64,000 bases of DNA from Halorientalis litorea. Its GTDB lineage: Archaea; Halobacteriota; Halobacteria; Halobacteriales; Haloarculaceae. The position numbers were made by a program, and so were the translations under genes. The stretch spans positions 2,728,001 to 2,792,000 of the forward strand of contig NZ_CP095482.1 in assembly GCF_023028225.1 (NCBI RefSeq). Direction: 5' to 3'. The notes beneath the pieces were generated by a model. That model did no database searches and was not told where the DNA came from. It saw nothing but the letters and a program-made list of their open reading frames with translations. This document shows, in pieces, positions 33,978 through 42,824 of this stretch (the stretch's first letter is position 1; each line of letters starts with the position of its first letter).

Positions 33978-34454
33978 CTACTCCGCCAAGCGGTCCGCCA
34001 GCGCGTCGATGTCGGCCAGCAGCGACTCGAACTCGGCGGCCACGTCCTCGCGGTCACCGAACTGCTGTCGCGCCCGCGTCCGTATCTCGTCGGCGTCTTC
34101 GCGGAGCCGTTCGAGTTCGGACTCGATGGTCTCCCGGCGGTCCAGCAGGTCCGCGACTTCCGCCGCGAGTTCGTCGATGTCCGCTTCGCCGACCATCTCG
34201 TACTCGTCGTACAGCCCCTCGCCGATAGCACCGTGACCCATCCCGGTCACCTCGTACACGTCGCTGTCCTCGGCGTCGGTTAGCAACCCGAGTGTGGACA
34301 ATTGCTGGCACCGACTCGTGACAGTTTCGCGCTCCAGACCGGTCGTCTCGGTGACCGACGCCACACTCGCGCCCTGTGCGTCGTCGATGGCCCGGAGCAC
34401 CACGATTGCCTCCCAGTCGAGCACGTCCTGCAACTCGGATAGCGTCGGCGACAT
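33978..34454 (-). CDS. Winged-helix regulator with C-terminal coiled coil
   Basis: A 158-residue protein. The N-terminal 75 residues are a winged helix (DWEAIVVLRAIDDAQGA, VASVTETTGLERETVTSRC, LSTLGLLTDAED). The rest is a long charged helix (DIDELAAEVADLLDRRETIE, RLREDADEIRTRARQQFG) that probably dimerises as a coiled coil. I expect a DNA-binding regulator, target unknown. ATG at 34454 starts MSPTLSELQDVLDWEAI. The frame is open to 34616 without coding character. It lies between the convergent dehydrogenase gene and the divergent alpha/beta hydrolase. Confidence 0.78.
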   Translation of the reverse strand: MSPTLSELQDVLDWEAIVVLRAIDDAQGASVASVTETTGLERETVTSRCQQLSTLGLLTDAEDSDVYEVTGMGHGAIGEGLYDEYEMVGEADIDELAAEVADLLDRRETIESELERLREDADEIRTRARQQFGDREDVAAEFESLLADIDALADRLAE

Positions 34455-34578
34455 TCCTACATCGGCGGAGTGGTCCCGCTCGGGTAAGCGTTTACACCGA
34501 CGGCGGGACGGGGCAGATATAAACGGACCGTCGAAGACGCGCACAACGGCTTTGTTGGCTGCCCTACTGGGCCACCCC

Positions 34579-35475
34579 ATGTCAGTGCAACGGCGCGACG
34601 CAGACTTTAGGAGCAACGGGACGCGATGTGCGGCGTGGCTCTACGAACCGGCCGCCGAGAACCCGCCCGTGGTCGTGATGGCCCACGGGTTCGGGGGCGA
34701 GCGCGAGGCCCGCCTCCCGGCGTTCGCCGAACGGTTCGCCGCGGCCGGGATGGCCGTCCTCGTCTTCGACTACCGGACGTTCGGCGACAGCGAGGGCACG
34801 CCTCGGCACGTCGTCTCCGGTCGTCGGCACGTCGAGGACTACCGGGCCGCGCTCGACCACGTTCGCTCGCTGGACGGCGTCGACGGCGACCGGGTGGGGC
34901 TGTGGGGGACCTCGTTCAGCGGCGGCCACGTCGTCGAAGTCGCCGCCGAGGCGGACGTCGAAGCCGTCGTCTCACAGGTGCCGTTCACTGACGGCCGACG
35001 GACCGCGCTCCACCTCGTCAGACAGGGCGGCCTCTCCTACGTGGCGGGCGTCCAGCGGGCACTCACTCGGAACGCCCTCCGGCGGGCCACGCTCCGCGGC
35101 CCGGCGTACGTGCCCATCGTCGCCGACCCCGACGAGTTCGGCGTCCTGAACACGCCCGACGCGAAACCGGGATACCTCTCGCTCGTCCCCGAGGGCGAAG
35201 ACTGGGACAACGAGTGTGCCGCTCGCATTCTCGCCACCGTCGGAACGTACCGGCCAGTGACGGCGGCCGCGGACGTCGACTGTCCGGTCTACGTCGCACA
35301 GGCCACCGAGGACAGCATCATCCCCGCGGACTCTGTCGACGCCCTCGTCCGCGAACTCGACCACGTCGAACGCGACCGATACCCCGTTGGCCACTTCGAG
35401 CCGTACACGGGCGAGTGCTTCGAGGAAGTGGTATCGGCCGAGCGGGCGTTCTTCGAGCGTCACCTGGACGCCTGA
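34579..35475 (+). CDS. Alpha/beta hydrolase (acetylxylan-esterase-like lysophospholipase/peptidase group)
   Basis: Serine hydrolase of 298 residues. The oxyanion region is VVVMAHGFGGEREARLP, the nucleophile elbow is LWGTSFSGGHV (S in GTSFSG), the acid is in ATEDSIIPADSVD, and the catalytic histidine in YPVGHFEPYTG. All triad positions are present. It resembles the DLH/hydrolase group often annotated as alpha/beta hydrolase; natural substrate unknown. ATG at 34579 is chosen (MSVQRRDADFRSNGTRC). Upstream open frame overlaps the regulator gene on the other strand and is a shadow. Confidence 0.87.
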   Translation: MSVQRRDADFRSNGTRCAAWLYEPAAENPPVVVMAHGFGGEREARLPAFAERFAAAGMAVLVFDYRTFGDSEGTPRHVVSGRRHVEDYRAALDHVRSLDGVDGDRVGLWGTSFSGGHVVEVAAEADVEAVVSQVPFTDGRRTALHLVRQGGLSYVAGVQRALTRNALRRATLRGPAYVPIVADPDEFGVLNTPDAKPGYLSLVPEGEDWDNECAARILATVGTYRPVTAAADVDCPVYVAQATEDSIIPADSVDALVRELDHVERDRYPVGHFEPYTGECFEEVVSAERAFFERHLDA

Positions 35476-35521
35476 CCCGGCGATGAGAAAAGTAAAGGAT
35501 TGACTGCCCTAGATTCCGGGT

Positions 35522-36664
35522 ATGGACCTCAGCCCGACGCCCGAGCAAAAGCAGATTCAAGAGATGGTCGCGGAGTTCGTCGACGAGGAAGTGAAGCCGC
35601 GCGCGGCTGAAATCGACAAGGAAGACGAGTTCCCGTGGGACCTCGTGGACGAACTCGCGGAACTGGACCTGATGGGGATGCCATTCCCCGAGGAGTACGG
35701 CGGTGCAGGATTGGACTACCACGCCTACCCGATGGCACTGGAGGAGATTTCACGCGGGTCGGGCGGACTGGGCACCATCGTCGCCGCTCACATCTCACTG
35801 GCGGGCAACATGGTCTACGAGTTCGGCGACGAGGACCAGAAAGAGGAGTACCTCACGCCGCTGGCACAGGGCCACGACATCGGTGCGTTCGCGCTCTCGG
35901 AACCCGGTGCCGGGTCCGACGTGCCCGCGATGGAGACGACGGCCGAGAAGGACGGCGACGAGTACGTCGTCGACGGGAACAAACTCTGGATTTCTAACGG
36001 GAGCGTCGCCGACACCGTGACCCTGTTCGCGAAGACCGACCCCGACGCCGGAAACAAGGGCATCTCTTCGTTCATCGTCCGCCCCGAGGAAGACGACGGC
36101 TTCATCGTCGAGGGGACGGAGGACAAACTCGGCGACAAGGGCTGCCCGACCGCCGAACTCCGCTTCGACGGGATGCGCATCCCCGAGAGCCGCCGCCTCG
36201 GCGAGGAGGGCGACGGGTTCGTCCACGCGCTGAAGACGCTCAACGGCGGCCGCATCACCATCGCCGCCCGCTCCGTCGGCATCGCACAGGCCGCACTCGA
36301 CGAGGCGGCGAACTACGCCGGTGACCGCGAGCAGTTCGGCCAGCCCATCGGCGACTTTCAGGCCATCCAGCACAAACTCGCGGACATGGACACGAAGACC
36401 CGGGCGGCCCGCCTGCTGATGCACGACGCCGCCGACAAGAAGATTCGCGGTGAGAGCTTCATCAAGGAGGCCGCACAGGCCAAACTCTACGCCTCGGAAG
36501 TCTCGCGGGAAGTCGCCAACGAGGGCATCCAGATTCACGGCGGCTACGGCTACACCAAGGACTTCCCGATGGAGCGGTTCTACCGCGACGCCAAACTCAA
36601 CGAGATATACGAGGGCACGAGCGAAGTCCTCCGCAACACCATCGGCCAGCAGTTGCTCGAGTGA
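35522..36664 (+). CDS. Acyl-CoA dehydrogenase
   Basis: FAD-dependent acyl-CoA dehydrogenase of 380 residues, full family length. Signatures: AFALSEPGAGSDVPAMETTA, WISNGSVADTVTLFAK, the catalytic-glutamate region YEGTSEVLRNTIGQQLLE, and HGGYGYTKDFPMERFYRDAK. It catalyses the first step of beta-oxidation or of branched-chain acyl-CoA breakdown. Chain length cannot be told. A TATA-like AAAAGTAAAG (about 35489-35498) lies 25-30 bp upstream of the ATG. Confidence 0.94.
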   Translation: MDLSPTPEQKQIQEMVAEFVDEEVKPRAAEIDKEDEFPWDLVDELAELDLMGMPFPEEYGGAGLDYHAYPMALEEISRGSGGLGTIVAAHISLAGNMVYEFGDEDQKEEYLTPLAQGHDIGAFALSEPGAGSDVPAMETTAEKDGDEYVVDGNKLWISNGSVADTVTLFAKTDPDAGNKGISSFIVRPEEDDGFIVEGTEDKLGDKGCPTAELRFDGMRIPESRRLGEEGDGFVHALKTLNGGRITIAARSVGIAQAALDEAANYAGDREQFGQPIGDFQAIQHKLADMDTKTRAARLLMHDAADKKIRGESFIKEAAQAKLYASEVSREVANEGIQIHGGYGYTKDFPMERFYRDAKLNEIYEGTSEVLRNTIGQQLLE

Positions 36665-36763
36665 CGGCCGGACGCGGCGACTCGAGCCACCGGGACTGTA
36701 ATTAAAGTACAACATATTTGCGCCGGGAGTGTTAGGTGGCTCTTCTCCGTAGTACGGGTACGT

Positions 36764-37096
36764 ATGTCAGGGAAGAGTGTGGGAGTCGACACGGGAGAGA
36801 CGACACCGGACCACGAAGGTAGCGATGCCGACCTGCGGACGCTCGTACGTGACGCCGTCGGCGACACGGCGGTGACGGAAATCGTGTACCGCGAGAACAC
36901 GGGGACGCTCTCGGCCCCGGACACCGAGTGGTCGCGCTTCGACGCCGTCGCGGACCTCCCGGACGGCGGCGTTACGGGGTGGGACGAACTGTACGTCTAC
37001 ACCGAGAGCCACGTCTACCGATGGCTCGGGGTCGGGTTCGGGAACGGCCCGGAGCGACTCCCACGGAATCCCGAGGACCTACCCGGACGCGAGTGA
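36764..37096 (+). CDS. Acidic protein of unknown function
   Basis: A 110-residue acidic soluble protein, not recognised. The middle is ADLRTLVRDAVGDTAVTEIV, and the C-terminal half WDELYVYTESHVYRWLGVGF looks like beta strands with several aromatics. There is no signal peptide, cysteine pair or membrane span. The 98 bp upstream are AT-rich around 36700-36720 (TAATTAAAGTACAACATATTT), which could hold the promoter of a transcript with a short leader. It lies between acyl-CoA dehydrogenase and the SPFH gene. Confidence 0.65.
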   Translation: MSGKSVGVDTGETTPDHEGSDADLRTLVRDAVGDTAVTEIVYRENTGTLSAPDTEWSRFDAVADLPDGGVTGWDELYVYTESHVYRWLGVGFGNGPERLPRNPEDLPGRE

Positions 37097-37206
37097 TGCC
37101 GCCACTCGGTCGGACTCGTCTCGCGCTACTTAATTGAGTTCGGGCCGAAGTCGAACTGTGGTTCCCGAACACACACTTTCGACCGAGACAGCGAACGGAG
37201 TAACGC

Positions 37207-38229
37207 ATGGCTGACGTACCCGACCCAGACGACGACTTCGACCTCGGGGACGATTCGGGGTCCGGGCCGGACATCGACGTCGATGCTCGACGGTACCTCC
37301 GCTTGGCTGGCATCGCAATCGTCGGCCTGTTCGTCGTCGTCGTCCTCCTCGGTGGCTACCACCAAGTCCCGGAAGGGCACGTCGGCGTCCAGAAGTCCTT
37401 CGGAGCCGTGACTGGTGCCGAACTCGCCCCCGGTGCGCACATCATCGTGCCGATAAAGGACTCGGTACAGGACGTGGAGATACGACCGCGGACGTACACG
37501 ATGGCGAACCAACGGGGTGAGGGTGCGGAGCCACAACGGGCCGATGCGGTCACCGTCCAGACGGTCAACGGGACGACGGCCGACATCGACATCACCGTGC
37601 GGTACCGCGTCCAGCGTGACAACCCGTCCAGGTTTGTGTCGGAGTGGAGTACGGTCGGACAAGTCGAACAGCGACTCATCCGCCCCTCGGTTCGCTCGCG
37701 CCTCCGTGACGAGGCGGCCGGTATCCAGACCAGCGAGATATACACGCGGGACGGCCGCGAACGGCTTGGCATGGCCGCACAGGAGAAACTGGAGTCGGTC
37801 TTCGACGACGAAGCACTGGTCTTGGAGGAAGTCCAAGTGAGAGACGTGGACCTCCCGGACTCCTACGACCAAGCACTGAACGAGAAAGAAATCGCCAAAC
37901 AGGAAGTGCAACAGAAGGAGTTCGAGATACAGCAGGCCAGACGCGAGAGAGAGCGCCGGGAGATACAGGCCGAGGCCGAAGCCCGTGTCATCGAGATACG
38001 GGGACAGGCACTCAGAGACAATCCAATCGTCCTCCGGCAGGACTACATCCGGGGTATCAGTGCTGCCGACAAGGTCATCCTCGCCACCGACGACGAGGGG
38101 ACGCCGATAATCCTCCAGACCGACGCACAGGGTGGCGGTGGCGGGCAGACCGACGGAACGACCGGAACGACAGGGACGGACCTCAACATCACCACCGGTG
38201 ACAACATCAACGCGACCGGTGGCGGATAG
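37207..38229 (+). CDS. SPFH/Band 7 (prohibitin-like) membrane protein
   Basis: Prohibitin/stomatin-type protein of 340 residues. An acidic cytoplasmic N-terminus is followed by one transmembrane helix (LRLAGIAIVGLFVVVVLLGG, about residues 31-50), then the Band 7 domain (VPEGHVGVQKSFGAVTGAEL, GAHIIVPIKDSVQDVEI, TVQTVNGTTADIDITVRYRV). A long charged coiled coil follows (EKEIAKQEVQQKEFEIQQAR), then a Gly/Thr/Asn-rich tail with GGGGGQTDGTTGTTGT. Such proteins form ring scaffolds in membranes and hold proteases or sense stress. No NfeD-type protease partner is adjacent. Confidence 0.88.
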   Translation: MADVPDPDDDFDLGDDSGSGPDIDVDARRYLRLAGIAIVGLFVVVVLLGGYHQVPEGHVGVQKSFGAVTGAELAPGAHIIVPIKDSVQDVEIRPRTYTMANQRGEGAEPQRADAVTVQTVNGTTADIDITVRYRVQRDNPSRFVSEWSTVGQVEQRLIRPSVRSRLRDEAAGIQTSEIYTRDGRERLGMAAQEKLESVFDDEALVLEEVQVRDVDLPDSYDQALNEKEIAKQEVQQKEFEIQQARRERERREIQAEAEARVIEIRGQALRDNPIVLRQDYIRGISAADKVILATDDEGTPIILQTDAQGGGGGQTDGTTGTTGTDLNITTGDNINATGGG

Positions 38230-38252
38230 CCGGTCGTCCCACCTTCCCGTCT

Positions 38253-38552
38253 CTACTCGGTGAGCGCGCTCGGGTCGACGTTCTCTCGGGTCCACTCGTA
38301 GTGGTCCCGGAGGCGTGACTCGCCGGCGTCGGTCAGTTCGTACACGTCGCTCAGCCCCTCCGTTCGGGACGCGACGAACCCCTGTCGCTGTAGCGCGTCC
38401 AGCGCGCCGTAGAACTGCTTGGGGTCGATGCGGTCGTCGTAGTGGCGTTCCAGCCGCGTCTTCAACTTCTGTGCCGGGAGTTCGCCACCGTCGGCACCCG
38501 CGAGGAGAATGCAGACGTCTCGGCGGGTGCCGCTCTGGAGCCAGCGAGCCAT
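38253..38552 (-). CDS. PadR-like winged-helix regulator
   Basis: A 99-residue regulator. LQSGTRRDVCILLAGADGGE is the first helix, LERHYDDRIDPKQFYGALDA the recognition region, and LQRQGFVASRTEGLSDVYEL the wing; DAGESRLRDHYEWTREN is the dimer helix. The layout matches the PadR family and the related small haloarchaeal regulators. Its target is unknown. It converges with the SPFH gene (24-bp gap) and is divergent from the 93-residue protein at 38638. Confidence 0.8.
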   Translation of the reverse strand: MARWLQSGTRRDVCILLAGADGGELPAQKLKTRLERHYDDRIDPKQFYGALDALQRQGFVASRTEGLSDVYELTDAGESRLRDHYEWTRENVDPSALTE

Positions 38553-38637
38553 GGGGACGATGGCCCCGGGCCGCTAACGGCTTTTGTGGTTCGACGCGAC
38601 CGGAAGACACGACTAACTCCAACCCGTATGCCGGGTA

Positions 38638-38919
38638 ATGACGGACGCCGAGGCTACGGCGACGGCGGACGGAGTGACGGGCACGTACCGAGAGACGGAC
38701 ACCGAACGCCTGCTGACCTTCGAACGCGACGGCATGACGGCGGCGATAGCGCAGAACATCGAGGGATACGCGATGTTGAAAGTCCGTCCCAGTGCGGACG
38801 GCGACGAACTCGAGCGCTACTACGGGTTCGACATGGCACTCGACCACGCGGCCGAACTGCTCGGCGTGTCACCCCACGACCTGCCGGTTCCGGAACCCGC
38901 GACCGACATGGGGATGTGA
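38638..38919 (+). CDS. Haloarchaeal 93-residue conserved protein
   Basis: Soluble 93-residue protein of unknown function. It runs TYRETDTERLLTFERDGMTA, then AIAQNIEGYAMLKVRPSADG and DELERYYGFDMALDHAAELL. The pattern of two beta strands, a loop and a helix looks like a single small domain. Similar proteins seem common in haloarchaea, though I know of no role. Start ATG is supported by an AT-rich element near 38607-38616. It is divergent from the PadR-like gene. Confidence 0.75.
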   Translation: MTDAEATATADGVTGTYRETDTERLLTFERDGMTAAIAQNIEGYAMLKVRPSADGDELERYYGFDMALDHAAELLGVSPHDLPVPEPATDMGM

Positions 38920-39020
38920 CGGCACCGTCAACTGCCGGTCGGTTTACAGAATCGCGCCTTCGAGCCGCGAACCACCTGTCAACGGCGACGAGTGTGCATC
39001 CGTAACATCCCATCGGCAGG

Positions 39021-39028
39021 CATAAATG
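39021..39028 (+). promoter_or_regulatory. TATA box of the thiolase gene
   Basis: CATAAATG, centred about 27 bp before the ATG at 39052. It decides that the start is not the upstream in-frame codon at 38992. Confidence 0.6.
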
Positions 39029-39051
39029 CGGCAAACCTCGTAACGGGTGTG

Positions 39052-40218
39052 ATGTCAAACCCACGCGTGGCCGGAGTTGGCCTAACCCACTTCGGGAAAC
39101 ACCCCGAGCGGACGGGACGGGACATGTTTGCCGAGGCTGGGTTGGACGCTCTCGACGACGCCGGGGTCGACCCGGACGACGTCGAGGCACTCTTCTACGG
39201 CAATTTCATGGGCGAACTGGCAGAACACCAGGGCCATCAGGGGCCGTTGATGGCCGAGGCCGTCGGGCTACAGGCCCCCGCGACGCGCTACGAGTCCGCC
39301 TGTGCGTCGAGCGGGGTCGCCGTCCGCGACGCCGTCCGGACAGTCCGCAACGGGGAGGCCGACGTGGTGCTCGTCGGCGGTGCCGAACGGATGACCAACG
39401 TCGGCACGGCCGCCGCGACGGACGCCCTCGCCATCGCCGCGGACGACCTCTACGAGATTCGGGCGGGGATGACCTTCCCCGGTGCGTACGCGCTGATGGC
39501 CCGCGCCTACTTCGAGGAGTACGGCGGGACGCGCGAGCAACTCGCCGAAGTCGCGGTCAAGAACCACGAACACGCCCTGCCGAACGAACACGCACAGATT
39601 CGACAGGAGATAACCGTCGAGGACGCGCTGGACGCGCCGATAATCGCCGACCCACTCGGTCTCTACGACTCCTGTCCCATCACCGACGGTGCGAGCGCGG
39701 CCGTCGTCACGAGTGCCGAGTACGCCGCGGACCACGGCTTGGACGCGGGCGTCGCCGTCACTGGAACGGGACAGGGCGGGGACAATCTCGCACTCCACGA
39801 CCGGGAGGCCTACTCCCGGTCCCCGGCGACCGAAGACGCTGCCGAGGAGGCGTACGCCGACGCCGGTATCGGCCCGGCCGACGTCGACTTCCTCGAAGTC
39901 CACGACTGTTTCACCATCGCGGAGGTACTCGCCCTCGAAGGGCTGGGCATCTACGAGAACGGCGCGGCCATCGACGCCGCCGCGAACGGCGAAACCACCC
40001 GCCACGGCGAAACGCCGGTCAACCTCTCGGGCGGTCTGAAGGCCAAAGGTCACCCCGTCGGTGCGACGGGCGTCGCGCAGTTGGTGAGCGTCACGAAACT
40101 CCTCGAGGGGCGGCACGACCGCGCCGCCGACGTGGCGGACGCCGAGACGGCGGTGGCACACAACGCCGGCGGTACGGTCGCGAGTGCGACCGTTCACGTG
40201 CTGGAGGTGGCAGAATGA
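39052..40218 (+). CDS. Thiolase, SCP-x-like
   Basis: Thiolase-fold acyltransferase of 388 residues, non-decarboxylating SCP-x-like group. The nucleophile is C84 in ESACASSGVAV. The second site is LEVHDCFTIAE (H284, D285, C286) and the third is LKAKGHPVGATG (H334). The C-terminal cysteine loop of classic thiolases (C-x-G) is replaced by HNAGGTVAS, as in SCP-x proteins. The catalytic direction is unknown. It is coupled by ATGA to a DUF35 protein, a partner that such thiolases usually need. Confidence 0.9.
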   Translation: MSNPRVAGVGLTHFGKHPERTGRDMFAEAGLDALDDAGVDPDDVEALFYGNFMGELAEHQGHQGPLMAEAVGLQAPATRYESACASSGVAVRDAVRTVRNGEADVVLVGGAERMTNVGTAAATDALAIAADDLYEIRAGMTFPGAYALMARAYFEEYGGTREQLAEVAVKNHEHALPNEHAQIRQEITVEDALDAPIIADPLGLYDSCPITDGASAAVVTSAEYAADHGLDAGVAVTGTGQGGDNLALHDREAYSRSPATEDAAEEAYADAGIGPADVDFLEVHDCFTIAEVLALEGLGIYENGAAIDAAANGETTRHGETPVNLSGGLKAKGHPVGATGVAQLVSVTKLLEGRHDRAADVADAETAVAHNAGGTVASATVHVLEVAE

Positions 40219-40601
40219 GCGAGTCAGTTCCCGACGAGGGGTTCGACGAGTGGCTGGACGCCATCGCGGACGGTGAGGGGTACTTCCTCGAATGCGAACA
40301 CGGCCACGGGTCGCTCCCGCCACGGCGGGTCTGCCCGCAGTGTGGGTCGCGCGAGATAGCGGAGACGCCGCTCCCCGACTCCGGTGCGGTGTCGACGTTC
40401 ACAATCATCACCGTGGCGACACCACAGTTCGAGGACGACGCACCCTACGTGACTGCCATCGCGGACTTCGGCCCCGTCTCGATTACCGGACAAGTCCGCG
40501 GCGTCGACCACGACGAGGTGGAGACCGGACTGGTCGTCGGTATCGACACCGACCGGACCGTCACGAACCGCGACCGCCTCGTCGTCTTCGAACCCCGGTA
40601 A
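40215..40601 (+). CDS. DUF35 zinc-ribbon/OB-fold partner of the thiolase
   Basis: A 128-residue OB-fold acyl-CoA-binding protein. The rubredoxin-like zinc ribbon is FLECEHGHGSLPPRRVCPQCGS: the second pair is C-x2-C, while the first is C-x-H-x-H in place of C-x2-C. The OB domain follows (AVSTFTIITVATPQFEDDAP, PVSITGQVRGVDHDEVETGL). In archaea DUF35 proteins form complexes with thiolases and HMG-CoA synthase and help channel acetoacetyl-CoA. It overlaps the thiolase by 4 bp. Confidence 0.9.
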   Translation: MSESVPDEGFDEWLDAIADGEGYFLECEHGHGSLPPRRVCPQCGSREIAETPLPDSGAVSTFTIITVATPQFEDDAPYVTAIADFGPVSITGQVRGVDHDEVETGLVVGIDTDRTVTNRDRLVVFEPR

Positions 40602-40849
40602 CTGCCCCGAACGCACCCCTTCTCGCCGTGAGACGTTCCCGTACCGCGGAGTTGCAATTCCAGCAGAGATAGACCTTCGGTCGTCCAGTTATCTGCGACA
40701 GTGGGCCACCTACGTTTCCTCTGAGGGCGTAAATGTTTACACTATACCAAAGACTTAGGTGAAACCGAGACGATTACAGGGTAAATGCCGTCGATAACTG
40801 AACACTGCCGAAGCGTCCGGTCGGCGCGGACTGGGGGGCAAGGCGAACC
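40602..40849. other. 248-bp intergenic region
   Basis: Contains AT-rich TGTTTACACTATACCAAAGA (about 40733-40752), which could be a promoter for a leader-bearing acyltransferase message. No convincing ORF or hairpin was seen. Confidence 0.4.
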
Positions 40850-41761
40850 ATGACGAAGCGACACGTCGAGGTTCCGGCGGACGCCCGAGACCAGATAGAC
40901 GAGGCGATAGCGGCCATCGACCGGCGTCTCTCCGGCGAGGAGGACACTGCGATGGTCGTGCAGGAACTGCTCGCCGACCTGTTCGGCGACCGGAAGTTGT
41001 TCGAACAGTACCGTGCGGGTGCCTCGCTCTCGCCGATAGCCTCGGTCCGCCTCCAGAGTTACGACCCGAGAAGCGCGCTGACTGAGACCGAACACTGGGC
41101 CGAACAGGACCGTTCGGAACTCCGCGAGTCGAAGTGTCTGCTGTACCTCTGGCGCGGGTTCGACCAGTCACCGCTCGCGAACAACTTGGCGTTCGCGTTG
41201 CCGTTCCGGCAACTGCTCGCGGACCACCTCTTCGCCGAGGCGGGCGACGGCCTCCGACTGTTCGGCGGTATCAAGATTCAGGCCGGGCACAACATCCGGA
41301 TGGGGGACAACGTCGTCGTCCACAACGACGTCCTGCTCGACGACCGCGGCGAGTTGGTCCTCGGGGACCGGGTGTCCATCGCAGACCGCTGTCACCTTCA
41401 CACCCACAACCACGACACGGTGGACCAGACCGACGTGACGAACTACCGGACCGTCGTCGACGACGACGTTCGCCTCGGCTACGACACGATGCTAGACGCC
41501 GGGGTACGGGTCGGCGAGAACGCGATGGTGGGTGCGTCCTCGATAGTCCGCGGCGACGTTCCGGCCCACCACATCGCTGTCGGGTCCCCGGCGAAGACTG
41601 TCAAAGTGAAGCCGGGTTGGGAACCGGTCGCCGACCATCCCGGCCCACTCCCGGACAACCGGGAGGAGCGGCGACTACCCAGCGAGGTACCGGACGATAT
41701 CAGGGAGTTCGACGAGTTCGGTCGCGACCTGTCGCCACCGGGAGAGACGACTCGCATCTAG
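40850..41761 (+). CDS. Hexapeptide-repeat (LbH) acyltransferase
   Basis: A 303-residue protein. The N-terminal 125 residues are an unassigned helical domain (PADARDQIDEAIAAIDRRL, MVVQELLADLFGDRKLFEQY). The second part is a left-handed beta-helix of the maltose/galactoside acetyltransferase type, with IKIQAGHNIRMGDNVVVHND, LVLGDRVSIADRCHLHTHNHD, VRLGYDTMLDAGVRVGENAM and VPAHHIAVGSPAKTVKVKPG. The active histidine is probably in HLHTHNH. It looks like an O-acetyl or acyl transferase for a sugar or lipid, acceptor unknown. Confidence 0.82.
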   Translation: MTKRHVEVPADARDQIDEAIAAIDRRLSGEEDTAMVVQELLADLFGDRKLFEQYRAGASLSPIASVRLQSYDPRSALTETEHWAEQDRSELRESKCLLYLWRGFDQSPLANNLAFALPFRQLLADHLFAEAGDGLRLFGGIKIQAGHNIRMGDNVVVHNDVLLDDRGELVLGDRVSIADRCHLHTHNHDTVDQTDVTNYRTVVDDDVRLGYDTMLDAGVRVGENAMVGASSIVRGDVPAHHIAVGSPAKTVKVKPGWEPVADHPGPLPDNREERRLPSEVPDDIREFDEFGRDLSPPGETTRI

Positions 41762-41804
41762 CCGAACCGACCGACTGGTCGGATGGCGGCCGGTCGCCGC
41801 GGCG

Positions 41805-42788
41805 TCACTCCGACGCGGGTTCGTGTTCCTCGCCGACGCTTTCGATTTCGATGGTCGTCGCGCCCACGTCGGCACCGCGGACGACTTGCCGGACGAACTG
41901 GTCGGGGTGTTCGACGTGGGGTTGCACGTCGGACTCGTCGAAGACGACGAGTTGCGCGTCCGCGGCGGCCGCGATGTCCTTGCCGTCGTCGAGCGGGCTG
42001 ACGGTCGCCTGCCGCCCCCACACGAGCGTCACGGGTTCGTCCACGTCCGCCAGCACTTCGCCGAGGTCCACGTCCAAATCGAGGAAGCCGCCGAAGAAGG
42101 AGGCGGCCGCGAACCGCGCGCCGGGTTGGTGGGCGGTCTGCCACTGGTACTCGACGAGTTCGTCGGTCACCTTCTCGGGGTCGTAGTAGCCGTGGTCGGC
42201 GTTGAAGTAGCGGATGGCGCGCTCGTTCGTGGCGAGGTTGAACAGCGCCTCGCCCAGCAGCGGCGTCCGTACGAGCGAGCGGACGAGTGGCCGCGTCCCG
42301 GGAATCCCCTCCGTCGTCGGGCAGACCAGCAGCAACTCCTCGAAATCGACGGACTGGGCCGCGACGGCGGCGTACCCGCCCGCGTGTGAGGAGCCGATGA
42401 CCGTCGCGTCGTCGGTCAGGTCGGTCGCGAAGTCCTCGACGAACGTAGTGTAGAGCGACCCCGAGTACATGAGTGGCGGGCGGTCCGACCGGCCGAACCC
42501 GGGCAGGTCCGGCGCGAGGACGTGGTAGTCCTCGGCGAGTTCGTCGAAGACCCCCCGGAACTCGTGGCTCGACCCGGAGGCGTTGATGCCGTGGAGCAAG
42601 AGAAGGTCGGGGTCCTCCGGGTCCCCGGCCTCGGTGTATGCCACGTCGAAGCCCCGCCAGCGGTAGGTTCGAGTCGTCCCGTCCAGCGGCGAGTCGAGGT
42701 CTCCTGCCCGTGATTGGAGGATGCGGTTCGCCGCGGCGGTCAGCCCGACAGCACCGAGCGTCCCGGCGATAGCCGTTCGGAGTTTCAT
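41805..42788 (-). CDS. Alpha/beta hydrolase with an N-terminal membrane anchor
   Basis: A 327-residue hydrolase. An N-terminal hydrophobic stretch (TAIAGTLGAVGLTAAANRIL) may anchor it in the membrane. The oxyanion motif is LLLHGINASGSSHEFRG, the nucleophile elbow is VIGSSHAGGYAAV, and the lid and acid regions are TLVWGRQATVSPLDDGKDI and PHVEHPDQFVRQVV, with H in the latter. The triad is complete. It resembles haloperoxidase-type or dienelactone-like hydrolases. Substrate unknown. Confidence 0.86.
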   Translation of the reverse strand: MKLRTAIAGTLGAVGLTAAANRILQSRAGDLDSPLDGTTRTYRWRGFDVAYTEAGDPEDPDLLLLHGINASGSSHEFRGVFDELAEDYHVLAPDLPGFGRSDRPPLMYSGSLYTTFVEDFATDLTDDATVIGSSHAGGYAAVAAQSVDFEELLLVCPTTEGIPGTRPLVRSLVRTPLLGEALFNLATNERAIRYFNADHGYYDPEKVTDELVEYQWQTAHQPGARFAAASFFGGFLDLDVDLGEVLADVDEPVTLVWGRQATVSPLDDGKDIAAAADAQLVVFDESDVQPHVEHPDQFVRQVVRGADVGATTIEIESVGEEHEPASE

Positions 42789-42824
42789 ACTACGTGGTAC
42801 GGTCGACAGCCGGTTATATGTTTA

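Noticed and set aside
37126-38847. 573-codon frame antisense to the SPFH gene
   Set aside because: Composition is basic and mixed, with no motif, and it spans several genes on the other strand.
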